26,936 nt of DNA. Origin: JBOGEN01 sp050743265 (GTDB taxonomy: Bacteria > Actinomycetota > Actinomycetes > JBOGEN01). Location: NCBI GenBank assembly GCA_050743265.1, contig JBOGEN010000045.1:1-26936 (forward strand). Direction: 5' to 3'. The number at the start of each line of letters is the position of its first letter. The first letter of the stretch is position 1. A program made the translations under genes and the position numbers. Of this stretch, positions 13,870 to 20,591 are shown in pieces. The notes under the pieces are model-generated. The model was not told the DNA's origin, searched no databases, and was given only the letters and a program-made list of their open reading frames with translations.

Positions 13870-14759
13870 GCCGGGACGCCCCGGTACACAGGGTGGGAGA
13901 TCCCTGACTCGACGAACGCGACGATGTCGGCGAACGCCGAGCGCAGGACCTCCTCGGGCCTGTCGAGCACGTAACCGATCCGAAGGCTGCCCTCGGCGAT
14001 GCGGTAGCGCAGCCGTGCGGTCACCTTGTACCGCTCGGCGCCCTCGTACGGGACGAGCCCCAGCTCGAACGTGTCGGGGATGGTCACGTCGCCCTTGCGG
14101 CCGGCGGAGGCCTGCTGCTGCTCCCGGTACTCGAGCTGGCGCTCGCCGGAGGAGAGCCGCTTCGAGGACTCGAACGCGACCTTGGTCGTCGCCTGGAAGG
14201 TCTGCGCCAGCTCGAGCATGGTCGCCCCGGGCGGGTTGACCACGTCGACGAGGCGGTCCTCGACGTGCTCGGCGAAGTCGACCTGTCCGCCGATCTCACG
14301 GTCCCGGCGGATCCACGCATCCCACGCGGGGGTCGTGAACAGGCGCAGGGTCACCCGGTGGTCTCCCCACCCGGCGAGACCTTCCCATCCATCTTCGTCG
14401 CTCTTCTCGTGTCCGTTGACCACGGCGACCAGGGACTGCGCGCGGACGTCGGCGTACACCTCTGTCTGCGCGAGCCCGTGCTTGGCCAGGTAGCCCACGA
14501 ACGAGGCGGCGTCGTAGACGGTGACGTTGCCCGTCTTCCGTCGCGGCTCGGAGCGGTACCGGTCGGCGGCCTCCTCGAGGTCGACGACCTGGAGCTCACC
14601 GCCGGCGGGCACGGTCACGGCGTAGAAGCGACCCAGCTCGTAGCCAGTCCCCTCGACGCCGAGGCCGTGCGGGGTCGCCAGGCCGAGGCCGGCGTCGAGC
14701 GCAGCCTGCGTGTCCGAAGCGGTACTGGACAAGAGCGGGGTCGGGTCGATGTCGGTCAC
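13866..14759 (-). CDS. DUF2303 (YfdQ-like) family protein
   Basis: This encodes 297 aa from a GTG at 14759 (GTGA overlap). The order matches DUF2303 proteins of phages: TPHGLGVEGTGYELGRFYAV, then VYDAASFVGYLAKHG, RVTLRLFTTPAWDAWI, QVDFAEHVEDRLVDVV, AFESSKRLSSGERQLEY, and a final FELGLVPYEGAERYKV. This family, named from E. coli YfdQ, lies near recombination genes in many prophages and has no proven biochemical role. The length is typical. It sits downstream of RecT/YqaJ and beside a companion gene. Confidence 0.85.
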   Translation of the reverse strand: MTDIDPTPLLSSTASDTQAALDAGLGLATPHGLGVEGTGYELGRFYAVTVPAGGELQVVDLEEAADRYRSEPRRKTGNVTVYDAASFVGYLAKHGLAQTEVYADVRAQSLVAVVNGHEKSDEDGWEGLAGWGDHRVTLRLFTTPAWDAWIRRDREIGGQVDFAEHVEDRLVDVVNPPGATMLELAQTFQATTKVAFESSKRLSSGERQLEYREQQQASAGRKGDVTIPDTFELGLVPYEGAERYKVTARLRYRIAEGSLRIGYVLDRPEEVLRSAFADIVAFVESGISHPVYRGVPA

Positions 14760-15148
14760 TGCACGTCCTTGAGGTTCTCGGGGTCGGGGTGGGCTTCGCT
14801 GGCGACCTCGCGCAGCGGGAGGTGCAGCTGGCGCGGGTCGTGGCGGGTCAGGTTGCCGTCGCGGTCGGTGAAGAACACCGAGCCCTTGCGGTCGTGCTCG
14901 GGCAGGCGGAGCTTGATCTCGTCGGTGACCACGAGGGTCGACGTGTCGCCCTTCATGGGCTCGACGACGACGGTCAGCGTGAGCGAGCCCTTCTTGCCCG
15001 TGTCCTGCACGCGGGCGATCAGGTCGTGCAGGCCCTCGCCGAGCTCGCCGTGGGTGTGCCCGGAGGACTGCTCGAGGAGGAAGTCGGCGAACGGGCGCAC
15101 GCGCGGCTCGTCCCCCTGGATCTCGCCGGTGTTCTTGTCGACTGTCAC
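14756..15148 (-). CDS. hypothetical phage protein paired with DUF2303
   Basis: This encodes 130 aa from a GTG at 15148 (GTGA overlap). It opens MTVDKNTGEIQGDEPRVRPF, has ADFLLEQSSGHTHGELGEGL, and then a beta-hairpin-rich core (GSLTLTVVVEPMKGDTSTLV) and ends PENLKDVQ. I recall similar proteins directly upstream of DUF2303 in actinophages, so the pair probably works together, but neither has a known function. No catalytic motif seen. Confidence 0.65.
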   Translation of the reverse strand: MTVDKNTGEIQGDEPRVRPFADFLLEQSSGHTHGELGEGLHDLIARVQDTGKKGSLTLTVVVEPMKGDTSTLVVTDEIKLRLPEHDRKGSVFFTDRDGNLTRHDPRQLHLPLREVASEAHPDPENLKDVQ

Positions 15149-15390
15149 GACGCCCCTTCCTGGGTGGCTGAATCGCGCTGGATCGTGAACTGGCCTCCGT
15201 TGCGGAGCCCGCAGAAGATGACGCCGCGGGTCAGGCCGGGCTCGACGACGACGTCGACGCCGCGGGAGACGAGGTACGGGCGGGCGTGGGCGAGGACGGC
15301 GGCCTCGATCTGCTCCTTCGAGGAGCCGTCGTCCACGATGAGCGGCTCCACGACGTGCGTCCTGCCGATGCGCTCGAAGGTGACCAGCAC
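15145..15390 (-). CDS. hypothetical protein (81 aa)
   Basis: It starts at a GTG at 15390 after a G-rich but weak ribosome site. It reads as an alpha/beta protein (LVTFERIGRTHVVEPLIVDD, QIEAAVLAHARPYLVSRGVD, VVVEPGLTRGVIFCGLRNGG, QFTIQRDS). It ends with GTGA overlapping the next gene. No family recognised; it lies in the recombination-to-replication stretch of the early operon. Confidence 0.6.
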   Translation of the reverse strand: MLVTFERIGRTHVVEPLIVDDGSSKEQIEAAVLAHARPYLVSRGVDVVVEPGLTRGVIFCGLRNGGQFTIQRDSATQEGAS

Positions 15391-15395
15391 GGCTC

Positions 15396-15575
15396 TCAGC
15401 CCCCCACGGCTTCCGGGTCGGTGAGCAGATTCCGGGCGGTCTCATGCGTGTGTCCGGTCACAGACCGGTCGTGACCCATGCCGCGCGGGCACGTCGCCAT
15501 GAGCAGCGACGTGCCGTCGGGGAGCACCCGCAGCACGAAGCACCGCCGGTCGCAGAACTGGCAGTACGGCCCCAT
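15396..15575 (-). CDS. small zinc-knuckle-like actinophage protein
   Basis: This encodes 59 aa from an ATG at 15575 with GGAGGG seven bases upstream. It has MGPYCQFCDRRCFVLRVLP, then a third Cys (MATCPRG), followed by HDRSVTGHTHETARNL. The C-x2-C-x3-C-F-V start, the single later Cys and the GHD/AHDR and TA-NL end form a pattern I recall in many actinophage early operons. Cys and His content suggests zinc binding. No function known. It is 3 bases from the BldD-like gene's stop. Confidence 0.7.
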   Translation of the reverse strand: MGPYCQFCDRRCFVLRVLPDGTSLLMATCPRGMGHDRSVTGHTHETARNLLTDPEAVGG

Positions 15576-15578
15576 GGC

Positions 15579-15941
15579 TCAGCCCTCCCGGCTCTCGTAC
15601 AGCGCTACGCCGAGCCGGTCCGTCACGGCGGACAGCTCCCGCACCGTCTGCGCGAGACGGATGGCTGCCCGCTTGGCCTCGCGCCGGGCCTCCGCGACGG
15701 CGTCGCCGAGCAGCACCCACGCCGGATCGGCCCCGTAGAGCTCGGCGAGCAGGATCACCGTCGACGCCCTCGGGTTGCGGTCGGCGCGCTCGTACGATCC
15801 GACGACGACCGGATTCCACCGCCCGGCAGACTTCACCGCGACGTCCTGCAGCGACCAGCCCAGGTCGTTGCGGACCTGACGGAGCCGCTCGCCGATGCCG
15901 ACCTGGATCGGGTCGGCGACCTGGATGGGGTACGTGGCCAT
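15579..15941 (-). CDS. XRE-type HTH regulator with BldD-like DNA-binding domain
   Basis: This encodes 120 aa from an ATG at 15941 with GGAGGG upstream. Residues ~17-72 form a Cro/C1-type HTH (GERLRQVRNDLGWSLQDVA, then SAGRWNPVVVGSYERADR). The GRW-x2-VVVGSYERADR segment closely recalls the DNA-binding domain of BldD, the developmental master repressor of actinomycetes. The c-di-GMP-binding C-terminal domain of BldD is absent; a basic helical tail (EARREAKRAAIRLAQTVREL) takes its place. It could recognise BldD-like operators in the host. It sits directly downstream of recT. Confidence 0.75.
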   Translation of the reverse strand: MATYPIQVADPIQVGIGERLRQVRNDLGWSLQDVAVKSAGRWNPVVVGSYERADRNPRASTVILLAELYGADPAWVLLGDAVAEARREAKRAAIRLAQTVRELSAVTDRLGVALYESREG

Positions 15942-15944
15942 GCC

Positions 15945-16793
15945 TCAGCCCTCCGTCGGCTCGGGCTGTGGGTCGGCGTCCTCGACGACCTCGGCGTCCA
16001 CCGGCTCGGCCTCAGCGAGCCCGCTGACCGACGGGGTGGCGGGCTGGGCGGGCTCCGTGGTCGGACGGCGCAGGTTGTCGGCCTCCACGGCCGCCTTGAG
16101 CTGGTGGGCCAGGTACTCCGACGACGTCGGCACCCACTTCTCCAGGCGCCGGGCAGCTGTTTTCAGCCACATGGCCTCCTCGTGGGTGTTCCACGGGGAG
16201 TAGTCCGACTTGGCGCCGTCCGACTTGGCCTTGGCCTCCATGACCTTGGCCTTGTTCAGCACGACGACCTTCGACGTGGCGCGGTCGCGCATCACGCAGT
16301 ACGCGTAGACGAGGCGCAGCGCGCCGCGGTCCTCGGCGTCCCAGTCCACGTCGTGGATCGGCCGCTCGTCACGGCCGGGCCGGTAGCTGAACCCGTCCTT
16401 CTGCCGGACCACCTCGACGACGACAGAGGACACCGCGCCGGCCCGGTAGATCCGCTCGACGATGCCCTGGTAGCCCTCGATCCCCTGGACCTTCGAGACG
16501 CCCCTCTCCTTGCGGGGGATGAGGTAGTACTGCTCCGTCCCCGGCTCGAGGCCCTTGCGGGCCGCCTCGAGCAGCACGGCGAGGAAGCGGTACGGGTCGT
16601 TGTTCGCGGCCTCGAGCAGCGCCGGGTCGCGGCGCAGCGCGCCGACCGCGAGGCGAACCCAGGTCTCCGTCTTGATGTGGGACGGGAGCACCGTGGCGAA
16701 GTCGCCCCGGTACTGCTCCACGAGTGCTGCCGCACCCTGCTTCTCGTTCTCGTCGCGCTTGGCGACGGCTCCGGTGACGGTCTGACGGGTCAT
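15945..16793 (-). CDS. recT: RecT-family single-strand annealing protein
   Basis: This encodes 282 aa from an ATG at 16793, sharing ATGA with the exonuclease stop. The RecT core is visible: LPSHIKTETWVRLAVGALRR, LEAARKGLEPGTEQYYLIPR, IEGYQGIVERIYRAGAV, then NTHEEAMWLKTAARRLEKWV. A ~45-residue acidic Pro/Glu-rich tail follows (AEPVDAEVVEDADPQPEPTEG-like). It anneals ssDNA exposed by the partner exonuclease in phage recombination and replication. The tandem with a YqaJ exonuclease is the usual pairing. Confidence 0.92.
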   Translation of the reverse strand: MTRQTVTGAVAKRDENEKQGAAALVEQYRGDFATVLPSHIKTETWVRLAVGALRRDPALLEAANNDPYRFLAVLLEAARKGLEPGTEQYYLIPRKERGVSKVQGIEGYQGIVERIYRAGAVSSVVVEVVRQKDGFSYRPGRDERPIHDVDWDAEDRGALRLVYAYCVMRDRATSKVVVLNKAKVMEAKAKSDGAKSDYSPWNTHEEAMWLKTAARRLEKWVPTSSEYLAHQLKAAVEADNLRRPTTEPAQPATPSVSGLAEAEPVDAEVVEDADPQPEPTEG

Positions 16794-17743
16794 GGGGTGC
16801 GGGCCTTCCTCTTGGCGGCGCGGAGCTGGTGGACCGTGGTCGGCCCGACCTCGTACGGCTTGCGGTCGAACACGACCCGGGTCGCGACGGGCTCGCCGTC
16901 GTGGACGGCGCGGTGGCCGTCGCCGATCAGGGACCGCAGCCGGGCCTCCTCGCGCTTCTTCGCGGCCTCGGCGCGGGCGTACCAGCGGCACGCCGCCGTG
17001 TACGCGTCACGGCGTGTGCGGGACACCTCGACGTCGTAGTCCGCCACGGTCGGGTGGAGGTGCCGCAGCGCGGCGAGCGTGGACGGTGCGCCGTCGACGG
17101 GCGGGGGCCGGTCCTCGTCGAGCCGACGCAGGAACTCCTCCGCCTCGTCGCGCATGAGGGACAGGTCGCCCTCGTCGCGCTCGACGACGTACTCCCGGTA
17201 GCGCCGGCCGTCGCCGAGCAGCGCGACGTGCGTGCGCTCGAGGCCGAGCGTGTCGGCCTGCCACAGCGCCTGACAGCGGTAGTACACGGGGATCTCGTCG
17301 GTGCCCTCGTCGCCCCACTCCCCGGCGTAGTCCGCACCCGTCTTCACCTCGAGCGGTGCGACCGGGGAGATCAGGGAGTGCTCGCGGCTCTCGAAGAGCA
17401 GCCGGTCAGGGGTAGCGAGCTGCCAGGGCCGCTCGCGGTTGCGAACGAGCCCGGTCTCGATGACCTGGAACTCGGGGTGACGGTCGGCGAACTCGTCCGC
17501 GACCGGGGCCTCCAGACGCTTGCCCCAGCGCATGGACTCCGTCTCGATGACGTCGGGGACCGCGCCCTTCTTCCGCCAGTACAGCGAGAACGGGGACAGC
17601 CATGAGTCGGGGGCAAGGCCGAGCACACCGGCGATCTCGCTCGCGGTGACCCCGGTACGCCGCAGCTCGTGCCACTCGGAGGTGTCCGGCAGGGCGACCA
17701 GGTCCGCGCACGGCGTGACCATCCGGGGCAGCGGGGCCTTCAT
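16790..17743 (-). CDS. YqaJ-family phage recombination exonuclease
   Basis: This encodes 317 aa from an ATG at 17743 (ATGA overlap). N-terminal EWHELRRTGVTASEIAGVLGL, an Arg/Lys-rich RWGKRLEAPVADEF, then the PD-(D/E)XK core: Asp113 (ATPDRLL) and Glu132-x-Lys134 (APLEVKTG), and YRCQALWQADTLG (155-167). The fold and order match YqaJ/lambda-exonuclease recombinases that resect double-strand ends 5'-3'. It probably works with the adjacent RecT. The C-terminal ~70 residues are helical and basic. Key residues all present. Confidence 0.9.
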   Translation of the reverse strand: MKAPLPRMVTPCADLVALPDTSEWHELRRTGVTASEIAGVLGLAPDSWLSPFSLYWRKKGAVPDVIETESMRWGKRLEAPVADEFADRHPEFQVIETGLVRNRERPWQLATPDRLLFESREHSLISPVAPLEVKTGADYAGEWGDEGTDEIPVYYRCQALWQADTLGLERTHVALLGDGRRYREYVVERDEGDLSLMRDEAEEFLRRLDEDRPPPVDGAPSTLAALRHLHPTVADYDVEVSRTRRDAYTAACRWYARAEAAKKREEARLRSLIGDGHRAVHDGEPVATRVVFDRKPYEVGPTTVHQLRAAKRKARTP

Positions 17744-17979
17744 GGCAGCAGCCCCTCGGGGGTGAAGGTCGCGTCGGCGGGGACGTCCACGCCGAACACG
17801 ACGCCGTAGCCCTTGCCCCGATCCTCGACGCTCTTGAGGCTGAACATGGGGGTGACCCGCGTGTCGTAGCCGGGCGGACGGGCGACGCCCCGGCGGACCA
17901 GCCCGTCGCGCTCGTCTGCCGGGGTCGCGACCCGGTCGACCGGCCACGCGGCGGCGACCCACTGGCAGGTGCAGGTCAC
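17740..17979 (-). CDS. hypothetical protein (79 aa)
   Basis: It starts at a GTG at 17979 (GTGA overlap) and reads MTCTCQWVAAAWPVDRVATP, then FSLKSVEDRGKGYGVVFGVD and VPADATFTPEGLLP. There are two Cys within the first five residues but no second pair, so metal binding is uncertain. It is stacked directly before the exonuclease gene with an ATGA overlap. Family not recognised. Confidence 0.6.
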   Translation of the reverse strand: MTCTCQWVAAAWPVDRVATPADERDGLVRRGVARPPGYDTRVTPMFSLKSVEDRGKGYGVVFGVDVPADATFTPEGLLP

Positions 17980-18194
17980 GACGGCACTGCCTCGTACGTG
18001 GCCTTCGCGACCACGCGGACCAGGGCGGGTGCGGCGTACCAGACCCGGCCGCGGTAGTCGGCCACGACCACCGTGTCGACGTCGGCGGCCAGGACGAGAC
18101 CGGGGTCCACGCCCCGCCGCGGCCACGGCCCGGCGGTGTCCGTCCCGGTGTAGACGACCTGGTCGCCGCGCTCCGGCGTGACGTTCTGGGTCAC
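17976..18194 (-). CDS. hypothetical small beta-rich protein (72 aa)
   Basis: The GTG at 18194 is preferred to the GTG at 18206 because it forms GTGA with the upstream stop. The protein has PERGDQVVYTGTDTAGPWPR, then VLAADVDTVVVADYRGRVWY and VRVVAKATYEAV, suggesting an SH3-like small barrel. No catalytic residues. Function unknown. Confidence 0.6.
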   Translation of the reverse strand: MTQNVTPERGDQVVYTGTDTAGPWPRRGVDPGLVLAADVDTVVVADYRGRVWYAAPALVRVVAKATYEAVPS

Positions 18195-18418
18195 GTGCGC
18201 CTCCACCGGACGGTCCCGAACGGGTCACGCACGCGCTGCGCCGGCACCGTGCCCGGCTGCTCCAGCGCGTGCATCTCGACCAGCTGCACCCCGGCCGCGC
18301 CCCAGTGGGCGAACACTTGGGCGCAGGCCTCGTCGGAGTCGGCGGGGCCGATCCACCTGTCGACAGGCTTGTCGGCGTCGCCGGTCTCGACGACGTGCAC
18401 GACGTAGCTGAACCCCAT
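18191..18418 (-). CDS. hypothetical protein (75 aa)
   Basis: It starts at an ATG at 18418 with a strong AAGGAGG site, the best in this part of the operon, right after a terminator-like hairpin. This suggests re-initiation of translation on a separately controlled transcript. It reads MGFSYVVHVVETGDADKPVD, AHWGAAGVQLVEMHALEQPG and ends PFGTVRWRRT. No motif recognised. Confidence 0.62.
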   Translation of the reverse strand: MGFSYVVHVVETGDADKPVDRWIGPADSDEACAQVFAHWGAAGVQLVEMHALEQPGTVPAQRVRDPFGTVRWRRT

Positions 18419-18434
18419 GGCTCCTCCTTGCACG

Positions 18435-18476
18435 CCCCGGGGCCGAGGGAAGGGGTGTGTCACCTCGGCCCCGGGG
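18435..18476 (-). terminator. strong hairpin inside the early operon
   Basis: A perfect 14-bp stem (CCCCGGGGCCGAGG with CCTCGGCCCCGGGG) and a 14-base loop fill most of the 60-base gap between 18418 and 18479. No U-tract follows on the minus strand. It separates promoter-proximal genes (xis to 18479) from the recombination and replication block and could act as an antitermination or attenuation point. Confidence 0.72.
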
Positions 18477-18478
18477 GG

Positions 18479-18685
18479 TCAGTGGATGGGTGTTCGGACG
18501 GGACGTGCGTCGCCGCGCTTGACAGCGATGTGGGTGAGGATCGAGGGGGGTGCGAGGCGCCGCTGCGACATCGACGGCTGCGACCAACCGGAGCGCACCA
18601 GTGAGCGACGCCGCTCGGGCCGGCTACGGACCCGTGGCTGCGCGGCGGTACGGGAGCGCGACAGGGCCCGCCGTGCGGCGCTCAC
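18479..18685 (-). CDS. small very basic protein
   Basis: This encodes 68 aa from a GTG at 18685 (GTGA overlap). It is extremely Arg/Ser rich (AARRALSRSRTAAQPRVRSR, RRRSLVRSGWSQPSMSQRR) with an estimated strong positive charge and no hydrophobic core, so it may bind nucleic acid or be disordered. The frame ends two bases before the terminator stem. The GTGA junction supports reality, but the composition is also that of many out-of-frame readings in GC-rich DNA, so confidence is modest. Confidence 0.42.
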   Translation of the reverse strand: MSAARRALSRSRTAAQPRVRSRPERRRSLVRSGWSQPSMSQRRLAPPSILTHIAVKRGDARPVRTPIH

Positions 18686-19011
18686 AGCCCGACCTCGCTG
18701 CGGACCTTGTGCCACTCCCGGATGGCGGCCGCGGCCTTCGCCGGCGCGAACCTGTCCACGTCCTCGAGGACGTCGTCGAGCTCGCCCTCCAGGTCGGCGG
18801 CGGCGCGTTCGGTGACGTGGACGAGCCAGCACAGGTAGGCCACGGCGGCGAACACCACCGCGACGTAGCCCTGGCCGTTGACGACGGCCGCGGCGACGAC
18901 CACGGCGGCTAGGACGGCGACCACGGGCCAGCCGGGGAGCCACCGCTCGGCGACGTCCCAGGCCCGGTCGGCGAGACGCTCGGCGAGACGCTCGCCGCGG
19001 ATCAGTCCCAT
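18682..19011 (-). CDS. two-span membrane protein with C-terminal helix
   Basis: This encodes 109 aa from an ATG at 19011. After a charged N-terminus (RGERLAERLADRAWDVAERW) come two adjoining hydrophobic stretches (WPVVAVLAAVVVAAAVV, then YVAVVFAAVAYLCWLVHV). An acidic helix follows (AAADLEGELDDVLEDVDRF), then EWHKVRSEVGL. It is probably an inner-membrane hairpin with both ends in the cytoplasm. It could act in superinfection exclusion; nothing specific supports that beyond its location early in the operon. Confidence 0.65.
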   Translation of the reverse strand: MGLIRGERLAERLADRAWDVAERWLPGWPVVAVLAAVVVAAAVVNGQGYVAVVFAAVAYLCWLVHVTERAAADLEGELDDVLEDVDRFAPAKAAAAIREWHKVRSEVGL

Positions 19012-19012
19012 G

Positions 19013-19180
19013 TCAGCCGCCCAGGAGGATGTAGAGGACGGCGACGACCGCACTCGCCCAGATCGCGGCGAGGACGCAGTCGCGCACCACCGACGCCGTG
19101 CTCGGCGCTGGGGTGACCTCGGCCGGGACCAGGTCGATCGGCTCGTCCGGGCGCTGCTCGTCGTCGGGCACGAGGCTCAC
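19013..19180 (-). CDS. small C-tail-anchored membrane protein (55 aa)
   Basis: It starts at a GTG at 19180 (GTGA overlap). The first half is acidic and Pro-rich (DDEQRPDEPIDLVPAEVTP) and the last 23 residues form a hydrophobic segment (CVLAAIWASAVVAVLYILLGG) at the very C-terminus, so it is probably tail-anchored. It is next to another membrane protein gene. Function unknown. Confidence 0.58.
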   Translation of the reverse strand: MSLVPDDEQRPDEPIDLVPAEVTPAPSTASVVRDCVLAAIWASAVVAVLYILLGG

Positions 19181-19380
19181 TGCTCCTCCTGTGAGGTGTC
19201 CGCCCCGGCCCCCGTCGGGGGTTGCAGGGGCCGGGGCGGTCCAGCGGGGGCGGGGGGGTGCCCCGCGCTGGGGTCTGTGGTGGGGAGCTGCTCGGCGTAT
19301 TCGGCCAGCTCGGTGAGCCGATCCGTGTCGAGCTGCTCGGCGTCGGTCAGGATCTGCGCGAGCGTCTCCGCTCGTCCCAT
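19177..19380 (-). CDS. small hypothetical protein with Pro-rich tail (67 aa)
   Basis: It starts at an ATG at 19380 preceded by a modest G-rich site. One helix (AETLAQILTDAEQLDTDRLT, ELAEYAEQL) is followed by a disordered Pro/Gly tail (HPPAPAGPPRPLQPPTGAGA). No motif. It is second in the early operon, after a 61-base gap from the excisionase-like gene. Confidence 0.5.
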   Translation of the reverse strand: MGRAETLAQILTDAEQLDTDRLTELAEYAEQLPTTDPSAGHPPAPAGPPRPLQPPTGAGADTSQEEQ

Positions 19381-19441
19381 CTCTCACGCCCCCCATGCTG
19401 GCGGTTGTCCATCTGTCTTGGCCTCGTACGGCATGCGAAGG

Positions 19442-19645
19442 TCAGCGGGTGTTGCTGACGACCCCCTCCGCCGGGCGCTCGCAGATCTTCTCGATCTGGC
19501 GCACCTGGGCGGGGCTGAACTGGAGCTTCTTCCCGAACCGGGTCGATGGCCACGCTCGGGAGGCGACCCGCCGGCGCACGGTCTCGGGGCTGATGCCGAA
19601 CTTGGCCGCCAGGTCTCCGACGCCGATGTAGTCGCTCTCGATCAT
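19442..19645 (-). CDS. excisionase-like (MerR/Xis) HTH protein
   Basis: This encodes 67 aa from an ATG at 19645, the first gene after the leftward early promoter. DYIGVGDLAAKFGISPETVR and RRVASRAWPSTRFGKKLQFS form the winged HTH typical of excisionases and AlpA-type regulators, with the recognition helix SPETVRRRVASR. It would direct integrase towards excision or regulate the early operon. Its separation from int by the divergent repressor suits a lysis/lysogeny switch. It could instead be Cro-like. Confidence 0.78.
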   Translation of the reverse strand: MIESDYIGVGDLAAKFGISPETVRRRVASRAWPSTRFGKKLQFSPAQVRQIEKICERPAEGVVSNTR

Positions 19646-19693
19646 GGTGCCGCTGGTTCCCTTCCGAGGACTCGATTGCGCCGTTCGGGTCTG

Positions 19694-19722
19694 TTTCTAC
19701 TCGTGACGCCGTTGGTAGTCAA
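19694..19722 (-). promoter_or_regulatory. leftward early promoter (sigma70-like)
   Basis: On the minus strand, TTGACT (19722-19717) and TAGAAA (19699-19694) are separated by exactly 17 bases. This places a start about 40 bases upstream of the excisionase-like gene's ATG at 19645. The match to consensus is 5/6 and 4/6. Confidence 0.7.
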
Positions 19723-19751
19723 GCGCTAACGGAGAATGACAGGGCGTGTCT

Positions 19752-19844
19752 CTAGTTGCCTGTCGACATGGCGACCGGGTATAACACAGGAGGCCAACAA
19801 CAGTGGTCAGACGCTACAGTGGGTAGCCACTAGTTGCTTGCCGA
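19752..19844. promoter_or_regulatory. direct-repeat operator candidates in the immunity region
   Basis: CTAGTTGCCTGTCGA (19752-19766) and CTAGTTGCTTGCCGA (19830-19844) match at 13 of 15 bases, 78 bases apart. The first overlaps the -35 box of the rightward promoter. They are probable repressor or excisionase binding sites. Confidence 0.55.
19756..19785 (+). promoter_or_regulatory. rightward repressor promoter candidate
   Basis: TTGCCT (19756-19761) and TATAAC (19780-19785) lie 18 bases apart, giving 4/6 and 5/6 matches to sigma70 boxes. It would produce a leader of roughly 120 bases before the repressor start at 19910. Confidence 0.6.
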
Positions 19845-19865
19845 GGCTGACCGATATGCGCGGAC

Positions 19866-19880
19866 ATGGCATCGTGCCAT
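19866..19880. promoter_or_regulatory. palindrome ahead of the repressor gene
   Basis: ATGGCA-TCG-TGCCAT is a perfect 6-bp inverted repeat around a 3-base centre, 30 bases upstream of the repressor start. The size fits a dimeric HTH operator for autoregulation, but binding is inferred. Confidence 0.45.
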
Positions 19881-19909
19881 CCGTGATGGACAGAGAACGG
19901 TGGGCGCCG

Positions 19910-20329
19910 ATGAACGCGCTACAGCGGTTGATCGCCGACTGGCTCTCCGAGCATCCGGGCGAGACGTACAGCTCGATCGCCCGGCGGGGTGACCTGCCGA
20001 GGCAGACGGTCAACGCACTGGCCAAGCGCGCACGCGCCCGCCAGACACCACGCCCCGACACGATCTCGAAGCTGGCCAAGGGGCTGCGCCTCGACGAGCG
20101 CACCGTCCGGGAAGCCGCCGGCCTCTCCGCCGGGTACGGCATCGAGGAGCACCGCGACCGAGACGACAAGTATCGCCTGCTCATCGCGACCCTGGAGTCC
20201 CTCGACGAGGAGCGGCTCGACGCCGTGGCCAGACGTGCCCGTGCTCTGCGCCAGGAGCAGATCGAGGAGGAGGCGGAGACCCGCCGACGGCGCAGACGGC
20301 GCAACCGGCGGGACCCCGGCCAGGGCTGA
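19910..20329 (+). CDS. phage immunity repressor (HTH)
   Basis: This encodes 139 aa, the only rightward gene in the phage core. The ATG at 19910 is chosen because actinophage immunity repressors commonly begin MxALQRLI; ATGs at 19886 and 19856 are alternatives, and no strong ribosome site supports any of them. The HTH spans ~18-60 (TYSSIARRGDLPRQTVNALA, then RPDTISKLAKGLRLDERTVR, EAAG). The C-terminus is basic and Arg-repetitive (RRRRRRRNRRDPG). It would hold the leftward early promoter off. It is divergent from the excisionase-like gene and convergent with the next small gene. Confidence 0.85.
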   Translation: MNALQRLIADWLSEHPGETYSSIARRGDLPRQTVNALAKRARARQTPRPDTISKLAKGLRLDERTVREAAGLSAGYGIEEHRDRDDKYRLLIATLESLDEERLDAVARRARALRQEQIEEEAETRRRRRRRNRRDPGQG

Positions 20330-20332
20330 GGC

Positions 20333-20488
20333 TCACCCCTCCAGCCGCCGCAACAGCGCGTCCAGGGCCTCGGCCACCACGGTGACGCTCGGGGCCTGTG
20401 CGGACACGATCCACAGCTCGTCCCCGGCCTCCTGCAGCACCACGGCCGGCACGTCCGCCCCCAGCGGCTCGACCATCACACGTCGCAT
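20333..20488 (-). CDS. small hypothetical protein between repressor and integrase
   Basis: This encodes 51 aa from an ATG at 20488 (an upstream GTG at 20521 would add 11 residues). It reads MRRVMVEPLGADVPAVVLQE, GDELWIVSAQAPSVTVVAEA and LDALLRRLEG, a compact beta-beta-alpha unit. It ends three bases from the repressor stop on the opposite strand. It is expressed in the same direction as the integrase, whose stop is about 100 bases away. No function known. Confidence 0.5.
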   Translation of the reverse strand: MRRVMVEPLGADVPAVVLQEAGDELWIVSAQAPSVTVVAEALDALLRRLEG

Positions 20489-20591
20489 ACCCGACACCCC
20501 CGATTTGCCACCCTTGACCACTACTTGTGTCAGGGACGCTACCGGCGGCGTCGGGCATTTCCCATCGTTCGACCAGAAAAGCCAAAAAGAT

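Noticed and set aside
15444..17039. Long plus-strand frame opposite recT and the exonuclease gene
   Set aside because: Composition is Val/Arg/Gly/His/Leu-rich antisense of GC-rich codons; the opposite strand has clear family motifs and coupled starts.
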